43,944 nt of DNA from Muribaculaceae bacterium. Its GTDB lineage: Bacteria; Bacteroidota; Bacteroidia; Bacteroidales; Muribaculaceae. Shown in pieces: positions 35,612-43,751 of this stretch. The stretch is from positions 1 to 43,944 of the forward strand of contig JAMPII010000015.1 in the NCBI GenBank assembly GCA_023662835.1, read 5' to 3'. The translations under genes and the position numbers were made by a program. Numbering within the stretch: the first letter of the stretch is position 1; the number at the start of each line of letters is the position of its first letter. The notes under the pieces are model-generated. The model saw only the letters and a list, made by a program, of their open reading frames with translations, was not told the DNA's origin and made no database searches.

Positions 35612-36458
35612 CAATCAAAAACGCTAATGAAAACAGCAGCATCAGCATAGCAGTCATGCCCAATATAGGGTTCAGTATTGAGCCGCGATGAGTTCGCAAA
35701 AAATTGTACAGTGAAAAGTGGCAAAGAATATAAACCACTGATATGATGTGGCATCCGGGCAAATAAAGAAACGCCAGTATTGCCGACACTATTCCGTTAA
35801 ACATATAAAGCAACGAGGCGAAACGTGTGCCAAACATTACGGCAAGCGTGCGTTTCCCTACAGCCGCGTCGTCAGGCTCATCGCGGAAATTGTTGACCAA
35901 CAGTACGTTCGCGCCCATCAGCCCCACTGCCAGCGAGCACACTCCGGCCGTTTCCGAGAAATAGCCCGTCGACAAAGCGTAAGTGAAATTAACGGGAATG
36001 ATACCGAAAAAAATAACTACGGCAACCTCGCCAAGTCCGTGATGCGACAGCGGGTAAGGCCCTGCGCTGTAGGCTAAAGCGCCGACAGCGATAAGCAAGC
36101 CAACGGGTATTAGCCACCAGCCTCCCCAATATATCAAGCAACACCCCACGGCACACGCTACCCCTAGGGTGACGAAGGTAGCCCTGAGCATAGCCCGCGG
36201 AGTGATATCACCCTCAGTCACGCCACGACGCGGCCCCTCGCGGCCGGCACGGTCCAATCCGTCGCGAAAATCGTAATATTCATTAGCAAAATTCGATGCT
36301 ATTTGAGCCAGCACAGCAAACAAGGCGCACAGAAGAATCGGTAACAACCTGACGGAGTCCACCCTTACCGCACAAGCAGCCCCCGCGATAACTCCCGATA
36401 GCGAAACCGGCAGCGTGCGTAAGCGCATAGCCTCAATCCATACCTTAATAAATCTCAT
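35592..36458 (-). CDS. menA: 1,4-dihydroxy-2-naphthoate polyprenyltransferase
   Basis: UbiA-family membrane prenyltransferase that adds the isoprenoid tail in menaquinone synthesis. About 288 aa with eight or nine helices. Two Asp-rich sites face the cytoplasm: NFANEYYDFRDGLDR (N-x3-Y-D-x2-D, metal-binding) and NNFRDEPDDAAVGKRTLAV, the MenA-type second motif. TEGDITPRAM and SAGPYPLSHHGLGEV are family features. I start at ATG 36458 (MRFIKVWIEAMRL), 22 bp after the AAA-ATPase stop; an alternative TTG start would overlap that stop. Probably co-transcribed with the AAA-DUF4435 gene upstream. Confidence 0.93.
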   Translation of the reverse strand: MRFIKVWIEAMRLRTLPVSLSGVIAGAACAVRVDSVRLLPILLCALFAVLAQIASNFANEYYDFRDGLDRAGREGPRRGVTEGDITPRAMLRATFVTLGVACAVGCCLIYWGGWWLIPVGLLIAVGALAYSAGPYPLSHHGLGEVAVVIFFGIIPVNFTYALSTGYFSETAGVCSLAVGLMGANVLLVNNFRDEPDDAAVGKRTLAVMFGTRFASLLYMFNGIVSAILAFLYLPGCHIISVVYILCHFSLYNFLRTHRGSILNPILGMTAMLMLLFSLAFLIVNLHCL

Positions 36459-36480
36459 AGGTTTAGTCTTTAATAACAAT

Positions 36481-38082
36481 CTAAATATCAATGTCGGCTC
36501 CTGTTTTCGTCAGGCCAAAGCATGCCGCTACAGCGCTGCGTATCATAGCTGCTTCCCGGCTGTTTCGTTTTAAAATGCCGATTATATCGTTTATATAGGA
36601 GTCTTTACCTTGCAGGCCACATAGTTGCGCTACATTGCTTTGCGGAACCATCGACTTCTGATTGTAGACCCGCAACACCGATTTATAGTCGCCATCGGCC
36701 AGATATCCGCTAAACTCACGACAGAATTTCTCGTACAGCGCACGAGGCTGTATCTCATAAACAATGTTCTTTACATGATTCTCAAGGCTGTTTATGTCGT
36801 TGAAGCGACCGTCGGCCCTGAATTCCATAAGCCGCTTAACGCGGTTGCGCGTATGCTCCAGAGCCTGTTTGTGAAGGTCGTGACGAAACTGTCCCATTAT
36901 CGCCCTTTTAACCGAGTTGAAAACATTGTCGGCATTGCGTCCGTGGGACTGTGCAACAGCGCGGATAACATCCTCCAGCATAAGAACATTCTCAATCTCA
37001 GCCACATCGGGCACAAATATCTTACGCTTGCGAAGATAGGCAACCTCGCTGGTGTCGCGCCGGTCGCGGTCGACAACGCCATGCGAATCCAGATGATGAA
37101 AAGCCGACAAATCGTTGAACGTACGGGTAGCTTCAATAACGCGGTTGCAGCTCCCCAGCGACCTAACGGTATAATCCGTGAAAATCAACGGATAAAGCTT
37201 GGCATCGATCGAATTTTTTCCGTCGCCCTCGATAAACAGAACCGGCTTTCGCGCCCCTATCAAGGCCAGATAAATATCGTCCGACAATCCGTCGCCATCG
37301 GGCATAACAACGTAATCCCATGTCTGCGCCTCGGCATCGAAGCCGCGCACCCATATCACCTCCGAGTTTACGCCCTTCGAGGCCAGAAACTCAATGTTAT
37401 GGGTCGTGTAGATCCACTGACAGTCAGGGCGCATACCCTCTATGCGATCCCATATGGCGGTAGTTACCGACGGGTGCAGAAACATATCGGGAGAATCAAC
37501 GAAAATAACCCCGTTTTCCGGCGCATAAAGTACTGTACCAAGATAGTACAGCACAGCCTTTTCCCCATCACTCAGTCGTACGGGTGAATAGCTCTCGCCC
37601 TGCTGATGGTTGGCAAACAGCAGCTTACCGCTCTCACGCAAAATCCTGTTGTTGGGAAATGCCTCGTGCCAAGCTCGGGCAACAATGTCAAACTTACTGA
37701 TTGGCAGTTCACGACTATCATTCCCCGATTCGGCAACAGCAAGCTTATGATTAAGCAGCGCAATCATCTCCTCGTTCATCATCAAGGCCGTAAGTCTCTC
37801 CAGTTGAGTTCGATTATCGTTGCGTACAAAGGGCGAATTGTTAACTGCATCCTTGTATAGGCTGTCGATTGAGCCGACGAGTGAATCGCTTGTCGTCGAG
37901 TTATATATGGCATTCAGAGCCGACACACGGAATGCCTTCCCGGCGCAGTCGGCAATGAGACGCTCTGTAAAACGCGTTTTGCCGGCACCATTAGCACCAA
38001 TTACGATAATCCTTTGGCGACCGGAGCTGATAACATCCTGTCCACCATTGCTGTGCGGGGGCAGTTTTAAGTTGAAAGCCAT
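36481..38082 (-). CDS. AAA ATPase fused to DUF4435 (TOPRIM-like) domain
   Basis: OLD/ABC-type ATPase with a C-terminal DUF4435 domain in one 533-aa chain. Walker A GANGAGKT (29-36), ABC-like signature LSDGEK (170-175), Walker B GVIFVDSPD (191-199) in which the usual Asp-Glu reads Asp196-Ser197, and a switch His in YTTHN (228). From about 280 the DUF4435/TOPRIM-like part shows VLFIEGD (281-287), a VVDRDRRD motif (337-343) and AEIENVL (361-367), the expected acidic metal sites. The pairing of these two domains is that of AriA-AriB of PARIS anti-phage systems, which also occur as fused single proteins. Here it is flanked by menA and has an ordinary promoter, so it may instead be a core gene of unknown function. 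The role is unproven. Confidence 0.75.
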   Translation of the reverse strand: MAFNLKLPPHSNGGQDVISSGRQRIIVIGANGAGKTRFTERLIADCAGKAFRVSALNAIYNSTTSDSLVGSIDSLYKDAVNNSPFVRNDNRTQLERLTALMMNEEMIALLNHKLAVAESGNDSRELPISKFDIVARAWHEAFPNNRILRESGKLLFANHQQGESYSPVRLSDGEKAVLYYLGTVLYAPENGVIFVDSPDMFLHPSVTTAIWDRIEGMRPDCQWIYTTHNIEFLASKGVNSEVIWVRGFDAEAQTWDYVVMPDGDGLSDDIYLALIGARKPVLFIEGDGKNSIDAKLYPLIFTDYTVRSLGSCNRVIEATRTFNDLSAFHHLDSHGVVDRDRRDTSEVAYLRKRKIFVPDVAEIENVLMLEDVIRAVAQSHGRNADNVFNSVKRAIMGQFRHDLHKQALEHTRNRVKRLMEFRADGRFNDINSLENHVKNIVYEIQPRALYEKFCREFSGYLADGDYKSVLRVYNQKSMVPQSNVAQLCGLQGKDSYINDIIGILKRNSREAAMIRSAVAACFGLTKTGADIDI

Positions 38083-38100
38083 AAGTTTTGCGGTTATTCA

Positions 38101-38116
38101 TAAACAACCTCTTAAT
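38101..38116 (-). repeat. ATTAAGAGGTTGTTTA leader motif, copy in the AAA-DUF4435 leader
   Basis: Identical 16 nt to 21224-21239 in the pfkA leader, and in the same position relative to each gene (in the 5' UTR). Also overlaps a small hairpin AACCTC...GAGGTT (38106-38129). Confidence 0.6.
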
Positions 38117-38134
38117 GCTTTATGAGGTTCAATG

Positions 38135-38166
38135 CAAAAATAACATAAAATTTAATTGCCGCCAAA
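38135..38166 (-). promoter_or_regulatory. Promoter of the AAA-DUF4435/menA unit
   Basis: TTTG (38166-38163), 20-bp spacer, TATTTTTG (38142-38135). Confidence 0.7.
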
Positions 38167-38286
38167 TTCGCCCCCTCACGTGTTGTTTTAAGTGTTGATA
38201 CGATAATGGATTTTTATGATATGGGCCCTTAGGCTCCATTCCCCTGCATTAACAATTTTTTAGGAATTGAGCCTAAAGAAAATGTA

Positions 38287-38294
38287 TATATTTG
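38287..38294 (+). promoter_or_regulatory. -7 element of the phospholipase gene
   Basis: TATATTTG; nearest TTG is 17 bp upstream. An inverted repeat TTAGGCTC (38229-38236) / GAGCCTAA (38269-38276) sits over the -33 region. Confidence 0.5.
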
Positions 38295-38322
38295 CGGCTA
38301 CAATTCGCTATTCGAGTACAAT

Positions 38323-39168
38323 ATGAGGTGGTTTAAATATGTTGTATGTGCTATTTTGGCGGTGATGGCTACTCACGGGGCTAGCGCACAGATTGTTGTA
38401 ACCGACAAAGATGAGATAATGTCGGCCGACTCCGTAAAGGCGGAGTACGACAAGCGGCCATATTTCGGTTTATACAAGGACAATTATTTTATATTCGGAC
38501 CCTCGGTCGGTCCAAAAATAACACGCAGCAACACCAACGTTAAGTTCCAGATTTCCATCGCACAGCGGTTAACAAACTGTGTGCTGCCTTGGGAAACATT
38601 CCTCACTCTTTTCTACACTCAGAAATGCTTCTGGAATGTGCTCGAAAAATCATTTCCCATGACCGACCTCAACTTCAACCCCGGCATCGGGCTGGTAAAG
38701 CCGCTCTTCTCCAAGGATCGCTACATCGGTAAAGTGAGCCTGATTATTGAGCACGAAAGTAATGGCCGCGACAGTATTTTCTCCCGTTCCTGGAATCGTG
38801 TGTCGTTGGCCGCAAGCATTTTCGTCGACCCGAACATCTTGGTGTTCGGCAAAGTGTGGGCTCCATGGGTCGACGGCGAGAACAACCGCGACCTGCTCGA
38901 CTATTATGGTATTTGGCAGAGTGGAGTGACCTACCTGACCAGCAACCGTCGCTTTCAAGGAACAATACTCCTCACAAAACGCCGTGGTTGGGATTTCAAC
39001 TACAACACGGTTGTTGAGCTAAGCATCCGCCTTAGTAAGCACGAAAACCAGCATCTTTTCATTCAGTACTACAACGGCTACGGCGAAGGAATGCTCGACT
39101 ACAACAAATTCCGCTCGCAACTGCGCGTAGGCTTTGTCATCAAACCGCGCTTCTTTAGCGACTATTAG
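38323..39168 (+). CDS. pldA: Outer-membrane phospholipase A (OMPLA)
   Basis: Outer-membrane beta-barrel phospholipase A1/A2 that removes phospholipids misplaced in the outer leaflet. The 281-aa protein has a signal peptide (MRWFKYVVCAILAVMATHGASA) and ends with an aromatic strand terminus (RVGFVIKPRFFSDY). The catalytic triad is recognisable: His144 and Ser146 in HESNGRD and Asn158 in RSWNR, with the 12-residue Ser-Asn spacing of the E. coli enzyme. N-terminal YKDNYFIFGP starts the barrel. It is a monocistronic unit, convergent with the alpha-galactosidase gene. Confidence 0.9.
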   Translation: MRWFKYVVCAILAVMATHGASAQIVVTDKDEIMSADSVKAEYDKRPYFGLYKDNYFIFGPSVGPKITRSNTNVKFQISIAQRLTNCVLPWETFLTLFYTQKCFWNVLEKSFPMTDLNFNPGIGLVKPLFSKDRYIGKVSLIIEHESNGRDSIFSRSWNRVSLAASIFVDPNILVFGKVWAPWVDGENNRDLLDYYGIWQSGVTYLTSNRRFQGTILLTKRRGWDFNYNTVVELSIRLSKHENQHLFIQYYNGYGEGMLDYNKFRSQLRVGFVIKPRFFSDY

Positions 39169-39175
39169 GTAACTA

Positions 39176-41011
39176 TCAATAGTAAAGAATCGCGTAGCCG
39201 CTCTCCGGAATTGCCGCGCGGCCAACGCCAGCCGCTGGACATTCCATATTCACCTTCTCGCCGAAAGTGTTGAACGCCTCAACGCGCTTGGGAGCCTTCG
39301 CAAGGTCCATTATTACCGATGGTTTGCCAGTTGCGTTGATAACATATACCGGTTTCTCTTTCTCCGCCACCGGCACAAAAGTCATATCGTCGTAAACGGC
39401 AACAATCATCTCATCGTCATTCTCGGCCTCGATAAGCGGATAGCACGATTCGGGATGATACGGACGGAAGTCGGATTTCAACAATGTTGTACGGTGCTTC
39501 TGCGAGAAATCGAGCCAATGCGTTATTACGCGTCCATGGTCGGCCGGAATATTGCCCAGGTGCATCGAGTATTGAATCACACCAAACAAAGCCGACAATA
39601 TGTGACGGGCTGCATGTTCGGGAGTGTCGGCCGGATTCCATTCAATCATGTCGGCATGCACAGCGCTGTTGCCCGAGGTCAGGCGAAGATTGCCTATGCG
39701 TTTACGGTTGGCCTGCATGTCGCCTGCGCAGTCGAGCGCACGGAGCATATTGCCATACTGGCGTATTGCCGGCCCGATATAGTTTTGCCTGAACTCGATA
39801 AGAATATCCGGTTTTATGGCTTTCAGACGGTTGTAAATTCCGGTCATAAGCACATCAACAGCTTCCGGTACCGACTTTATATCGCGTCCGGCATAATTTT
39901 CAGCAACGGCCGGATCTTCGCCGATTGCCTTGAAACTGTCGATAAAGTCGAGCTTGAATCCGTCGAGGTTCCACTCGCGTAATGCTGTCTCATAAGTATT
40001 GTAAAGGAACTCGCGCACCTCAGGGAAACGGGGGTCGAGAACACATTCTTCCTTGCGTTCAGCCAAATATTTGCCTTGGAAGCGGGTGTAGTTTTTACTT
40101 TTTTTGCCGATAAACGGAACCGAGTACCAAAGCATATACTTCATTCCCATATCCTGCACCTTCTTTATGTGGCTCGCGAAATCAGGGAAACGGTTTTTGC
40201 TCACCTCCCAGTCGCCACAATATGCATAGCCGCGGCCATTATCGTCGGTTTGCCACCCATCGTCGATTATCAACGTCTTCATTCCCAAGGCTGAAGCACG
40301 CCTGCATTCGGCCTCGATATCTTTGTCGAACACATCCTGGTGGAATTGATACCATGAAGAGTACAGCGGGTCGAACGCGCTCTCAGGAGCCTCGATAGGT
40401 ATGATGCCGGCCTCGCGGGTCATCCAGTCGGCACCGTCGCGCACCGCCTCGGCCCAGAAAACAGGCCGTGTATCCAGCAAAATCTTTGTTTCGTAGTGCG
40501 ACAATGGAGCTTCAGGAACGCTGAAATAGCCCAGATTAGCAACAAGATCGCAGCCCTCTTCGCGCAGCCCGAAATTGCCCGTAACATGGCGCAACGGCTC
40601 GTTGCTGACAACCGTCAGCCGATTAAGGTTATTATTGGTCATGTAGGTGTATAAAGGCATGTCGAACGCCAGATTCGATTTATATTTGCCACCCCAATTT
40701 GTTAGCAGCGGACAGCGGTCGCCATTGCTCCCACACCACAGATGGTGTATCTCAACCTGAGGTATCTGCATCTCAACTGTAAATTGCGGCGGAACCTGAG
40801 CCGACCGAGCGTCGGCAACAATCGTTATCTCCTCCTTGCCGTCGACCTTCTCAACCGAGGCCTTCAGTGTCCACTTTCCCGGATTCTCGCACACGAGACG
40901 CACTTTGCCTACGGCGTCCGTTGTCAACTCCTGCTCAAAAGCCACAGCCTCCATAGTGGCAAGAATACTTACCAACATGGCGCACACCCTGATTTTTCCT
41001 GCAAAAAACAT
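39176..41011 (-). CDS. Alpha-galactosidase, GH36 family
   Basis: Hydrolyses alpha-galactosides such as raffinose-family sugars or galactomannan side chains. The 611-residue protein starts with a signal-like segment (KIRVCAMLVSILATMEAVA), has a beta-sandwich N-terminal domain and a TIM barrel from about residue 215. Catalytic region: IIDDGWQTDD (about 249-256), nucleophile Asp355 in GFKLDFIDSF, and a candidate acid/base Asp427 in RALDCAGD; HILSALFGVIQYSMHLGNIP follows. It is shorter than the ~730-aa GH36 of Lactobacillus and belongs to the shorter Bacteroidota type. It has its own promoter, and no transporter or regulator is adjacent. Confidence 0.85.
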   Translation of the reverse strand: MFFAGKIRVCAMLVSILATMEAVAFEQELTTDAVGKVRLVCENPGKWTLKASVEKVDGKEEITIVADARSAQVPPQFTVEMQIPQVEIHHLWCGSNGDRCPLLTNWGGKYKSNLAFDMPLYTYMTNNNLNRLTVVSNEPLRHVTGNFGLREEGCDLVANLGYFSVPEAPLSHYETKILLDTRPVFWAEAVRDGADWMTREAGIIPIEAPESAFDPLYSSWYQFHQDVFDKDIEAECRRASALGMKTLIIDDGWQTDDNGRGYAYCGDWEVSKNRFPDFASHIKKVQDMGMKYMLWYSVPFIGKKSKNYTRFQGKYLAERKEECVLDPRFPEVREFLYNTYETALREWNLDGFKLDFIDSFKAIGEDPAVAENYAGRDIKSVPEAVDVLMTGIYNRLKAIKPDILIEFRQNYIGPAIRQYGNMLRALDCAGDMQANRKRIGNLRLTSGNSAVHADMIEWNPADTPEHAARHILSALFGVIQYSMHLGNIPADHGRVITHWLDFSQKHRTTLLKSDFRPYHPESCYPLIEAENDDEMIVAVYDDMTFVPVAEKEKPVYVINATGKPSVIMDLAKAPKRVEAFNTFGEKVNMECPAAGVGRAAIPESGYAILYY

Positions 41012-41056
41012 GCTTCTGTATAATATAATGTGTTACAATACTTTTCTTATGTATTG

Positions 41057-41087
41057 CAAATTTAGTATAAATATGCATATATGACAA
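41057..41087 (-). promoter_or_regulatory. Promoter of the alpha-galactosidase gene
   Basis: TTG (41087-41085), 20-bp spacer, TAAATTTG (41064-41057). Confidence 0.7.
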
Positions 41088-41148
41088 TTTTTATTGAACG
41101 AGGTCTAAAATTAAGGGGATGATGCTATGAAAAGCAATTCTTTTGAAG

Positions 41149-41156
41149 TAAATTTG
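41149..41156 (+). promoter_or_regulatory. -7 element of manA
   Basis: TAAATTTG; no clean -33 match. The transcript would begin near 41162, leaving a leader of about 130 nt. Confidence 0.5.
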
Positions 41157-41190
41157 CAAACAATTCCAACAGCATTTAACCGCAAACGTC

Positions 41191-41268
41191 ATGTGTAACC
41201 GCGACAACAGGAGAGTCATCACGCCCGATGCCGGAAACAATCCGGTGTTCGGCATTTCTGTTGTGTAA
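41191..41268 (+). promoter_or_regulatory. Structured manA leader with possible 25-aa upstream ORF
   Basis: Outer stem ACAACAG (41204-41210) / CTGTTGT (41258-41264), extendable by weak pairs. Two mutually exclusive inner stems: ATGCCG (41228-41233) / CGGCAT (41250-41255), and CCGGA (41231-41235) / TCCGG (41241-41245). The same region reads as an ORF from ATG 41191 to TAA 41266-41268 (MCNRDNRRVITPDAGNNP...), not in frame with manA. I cannot match it to a known riboswitch. Confidence 0.45.
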
Positions 41269-41294
41269 ATCGGTAATGAAGTAACGAGAATTAT

Positions 41295-42269
41295 ATGAAG
41301 CAAATTACAAAAGCTCCGATTTGTTTTGTGCCTTACCTGAAAAGCGTGATTTGGGGTGGCAATAAAATATGCAGTTATAAAGCTATTGAACAGCCCTACG
41401 AGAAGATTGGCGAAAGTTGGGAAATTTCCGCTGTTCCGGGATTCGTTTCCGTTGTTGAATCGGGCGAATACCGCGGTATGACTTTGGATGAGCTTATCGC
41501 TCAATTTGGAGCGCAACTCGTTGGCGAAGAGGTGATGAAAAAATACGGTGGTAAGTTCCCGTTGTTAGTAAAGCTCATCGACGCCAACGACAACCTCTCA
41601 ATACAGGTCCACCCCGACGAACGTTTGGCCCGTGAGCGTCACAACAGTCAGGGAAAAACCGAAATGTGGTATATCATAGCCGCAGAAAAAGGAGCAAAAA
41701 TCTATTCCGGCCTCAACAAGGAAATCACCCCCCTTCAGTACGAATCAATGGTAGCCGACGGAACATTCATCAACGTTGTTGACAGCTACCGGTCCGCGCC
41801 GGGCAGTGTTTTCTACCTACCTCCGGGACGAGTACATTCAATCGGCGCCGGCAATCTGCTTGTCGAAATTCAAGAGTCGAGCGACATCACCTACCGTATA
41901 TTCGACTATAACCGTCGCGACGCCTCCGGCAATCCGCGTCAACTGCATACCGATCTGGCCAAAGATGCAATCGATTATGCCGTAGCAGCCAATAGCAAAT
42001 CGTTAATAACGCCCGAAAATAAGCCCGACGCCGAGTTGGTAGCGTGTCCTAGCTTCAGTGTTCGTCGCGTAATTGTAAACGCCCCTACGCAACTGGAGTT
42101 CAACCCCGCCTCGTTCACAATAATCATGTGCATTGAGGGCAACATCTCCCTGCGTTACGGAGCCGGTTTAATGCCGTTACCCGAGGGTCATACCGTACTG
42201 CTTCCAGCCGTGATGAACGAAATCACGTTGGAAGGCCTTGGCACGGTTATCACCGCTCAGGCGCGCTGA
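41295..42269 (+). CDS. manA: Mannose-6-phosphate isomerase, class I
   Basis: Interconverts mannose-6-phosphate and fructose-6-phosphate, supplying mannose for nucleotide sugars (GDP-mannose, GDP-fucose) or letting the cell use mannose. The 324-aa cupin protein has a conserved start (PYLKSVIWGGNKI) and the zinc ligands of the family: Gln104 and His106 in QVHPDE, Glu123 in GKTEMWY, and His181 in PPGRVHSIG. The short C-terminal cupin repeat (SFTIIMCIEGNISLRYG, PLPEGHTVLLPAVM) completes the type-I form. Its stop touches the stop of a tiny convergent ORF. Confidence 0.95.
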   Translation: MKQITKAPICFVPYLKSVIWGGNKICSYKAIEQPYEKIGESWEISAVPGFVSVVESGEYRGMTLDELIAQFGAQLVGEEVMKKYGGKFPLLVKLIDANDNLSIQVHPDERLARERHNSQGKTEMWYIIAAEKGAKIYSGLNKEITPLQYESMVADGTFINVVDSYRSAPGSVFYLPPGRVHSIGAGNLLVEIQESSDITYRIFDYNRRDASGNPRQLHTDLAKDAIDYAVAANSKSLITPENKPDAELVACPSFSVRRVIVNAPTQLEFNPASFTIIMCIEGNISLRYGAGLMPLPEGHTVLLPAVMNEITLEGLGTVITAQAR

Positions 42270-42428
42270 TCAGTCAGCAATGTTAGCCGGATTATCCTCC
42301 TGATTATAATTTAACGAGTTAAGTTCAACCGTTTCCTGCTTAACCTCTTCGGCCGTAGCTGTTTCATATTCACCGGCCTGTATGCCCGGGGTGTTGTTCG
42401 TATCATAAGTTCCCATATCACTATCCAT
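42270..42428 (-). CDS. Small acidic protein, 52 aa, unknown function
   Basis: ATG 42428-42426 to TGA 42272-42270: MDSDMGTYDTNNTPGIQAGE at the start, then YETATAEEVKQETVEL, ending ANIAD. Strongly acidic, no Cys, no membrane segment; probably disordered or a short helix. Codon use resembles its neighbours. The stop abuts the manA stop with no spacing. I do not recognise it. It may be a free-standing gene reading from a TATTTTAG-like promoter near 42480, just past the terminator of the lipoprotein gene. Confidence 0.45.
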   Translation of the reverse strand: MDSDMGTYDTNNTPGIQAGEYETATAEEVKQETVELNSLNYNQEDNPANIAD

Positions 42429-42480
42429 TTTCTACATACAACGCTTCCCCTCTTTAAAAGTTTGATATTATGCTCCCTAA

Positions 42481-42521
42481 AATAAGAAACTGCACCTAAA
42501 TTCCGAGCTTTAGGCGCAGTT
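42481..42521 (-). terminator. Terminator of the lipocalin-like gene
   Basis: Minus strand: AACTGC-G-CCTAAA (42521-42509) pairs with TTTAGG-T-GCAGTT (42500-42488), 13 bp with one mismatch, followed by TCTTATT. Confidence 0.75.
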
Positions 42522-42542
42522 ACTTAAATGTTAACTAATTAG

Positions 42543-42971
42543 TTATTTCTTTTTCTCCCAACGTGTAGTTTCTCCTTCTTCGTCGGTCAAGAAAAGCACC
42601 TTGTCGACAATCGTTGCCTGGAAAGTTTGATTTAAATATTCATCGCTATCAGCATTCATACCCTCAATAGTCAGTACGGCGTTGTCGCTGATATCGCCTG
42701 AAAGCGACCATTTTATCGGGTGGCTGAAATTGTCTTCAGGATAGCTCATAAACTCGGAAGAAATAATGCCCGAACCGTTTTTTGTGAAAGTCAGCGTGGC
42801 AACACATTCTTCAACCTCATCATCATATTCTTCAAAAAAGCGGTTCTCCCAAGTTCCGATAAGCCGCTGCTCCGAAGAGGGTTCATCTTTATCGTCGTCG
42901 CTACATGCAGTAAATCCCATACATGCCGCTAATCCCAACATCAAGAATGCAATAAATTTCATAGTTTTCAT
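42543..42971 (-). CDS. Lipocalin-like lipoprotein
   Basis: Predicted small lipoprotein, 142 aa from ATG 42971: signal MKTMKFIAFLMLGLAACMGF with lipobox F-T-A-C (Cys23) and the acidic SDDDKDEP tail that follows many Bacteroidota surface lipoproteins. The mature part (LIGTWENRFFEE... ATLTFTKNGSGIIS... IKWSLSGD... LFLTDEEGETTRWEK) has the L-x-GTW start and strand pattern of lipocalin-like domains (Lipocalin_4/5 type) common in Bacteroidales. Ligand unknown. It follows the unrecognised gene at 43011 by about 39 bp and may be co-transcribed with it. Confidence 0.8.
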   Translation of the reverse strand: MKTMKFIAFLMLGLAACMGFTACSDDDKDEPSSEQRLIGTWENRFFEEYDDEVEECVATLTFTKNGSGIISSEFMSYPEDNFSHPIKWSLSGDISDNAVLTIEGMNADSDEYLNQTFQATIVDKVLFLTDEEGETTRWEKKK

Positions 42972-43010
42972 AATTCTCAAATTTTTTGTTAATAATTTTT
43001 ATCCTGATTT

Positions 43011-43751
43011 TTATTTAACCATAAAACTAAAGTTTACTATACCTACATTATATGAATGTAGTAAGTACCCGTTTTCAGTTTGTTCAAGAATCAGCGGGTC
43101 ATAAAAGTATACTTTTATCGTTCCTAAAGCGTCATCTTTGTCTGATCTACGATAAGTTATGGTTTTAGTTTCTTTTGTTGTTGTAGAGGTGCTTAAATCA
43201 ATTGAAGAATTAATTGGATCAAATTTTGTACCCAATCCATACTTTAATGCACCATTTATCTTCATTGAATTTAAATGCGACATTTCATATGTGCGGCTGA
43301 ATTCATATTCAGTGCCTTTGTCTTCTTCATAGATGCTCACATATCTTTCTAAAGCTTCCATAGACAAGTCCCATTTCCCGAGTGATAGATTGTAGGGCCG
43401 AAGATCTATTCGCTTCGACGTAAAATTATCAGGATCAATTTTATAGGTACGTTTGCTATGTTTCCAAATGCTACCGGGCTTATATTTATAATCAAAATTG
43501 AAATCCCATAATTGCGCGGGCGTTAAGCAAACGATAGTCGTTGTTGGCATTGAACTAGATGAAGACAAAACCTCAAATCTAAAGTTGTAAGTTCCTTGCG
43601 ACCACATTTTATGAATTAATTCTTCTTCAGTATATTTTCCATTTCTTCTTGAAATAGAATTCTTTATTATCCTCGGATCTTGATAAAGATCGTCAGGATT
43701 GCCTGTCCACTCGTCACTAATTGAAAAATATCCAGCAGGGTTAACTTCCAT
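43011..43751 (-). CDS. Uncharacterised beta-rich protein, N-terminus damaged or beyond window
   Basis: No family recognised. The frame from ATG 43751 gives 246 aa rich in Tyr, Ser and Thr, with short strands and no transmembrane segment, e.g. YNFRFEVLSSSSS, WKHSKRTYKIDPDNF and TTKETKTITYRRSDKDD; it ends FSFMVK. The same frame continues open upstream for 60 codons (...FESSYVRTGQEAFKYFYKD... YLQRDYIYYGITS... TEYLGF) with no start codon until a TAA at 43934-43932, beside an A6 run. The coding signal upstream suggests the true start lies beyond the window and one base is missing at the A run, or the gene is broken there. Base composition is more AT-rich than its neighbours. A surface or exported protein is possible; likely co-transcribed with the lipoprotein. 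Confidence 0.55.
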   Translation of the reverse strand: MEVNPAGYFSISDEWTGNPDDLYQDPRIIKNSISRRNGKYTEEELIHKMWSQGTYNFRFEVLSSSSSMPTTTIVCLTPAQLWDFNFDYKYKPGSIWKHSKRTYKIDPDNFTSKRIDLRPYNLSLGKWDLSMEALERYVSIYEEDKGTEYEFSRTYEMSHLNSMKINGALKYGLGTKFDPINSSIDLSTSTTTKETKTITYRRSDKDDALGTIKVYFYDPLILEQTENGYLLHSYNVGIVNFSFMVK

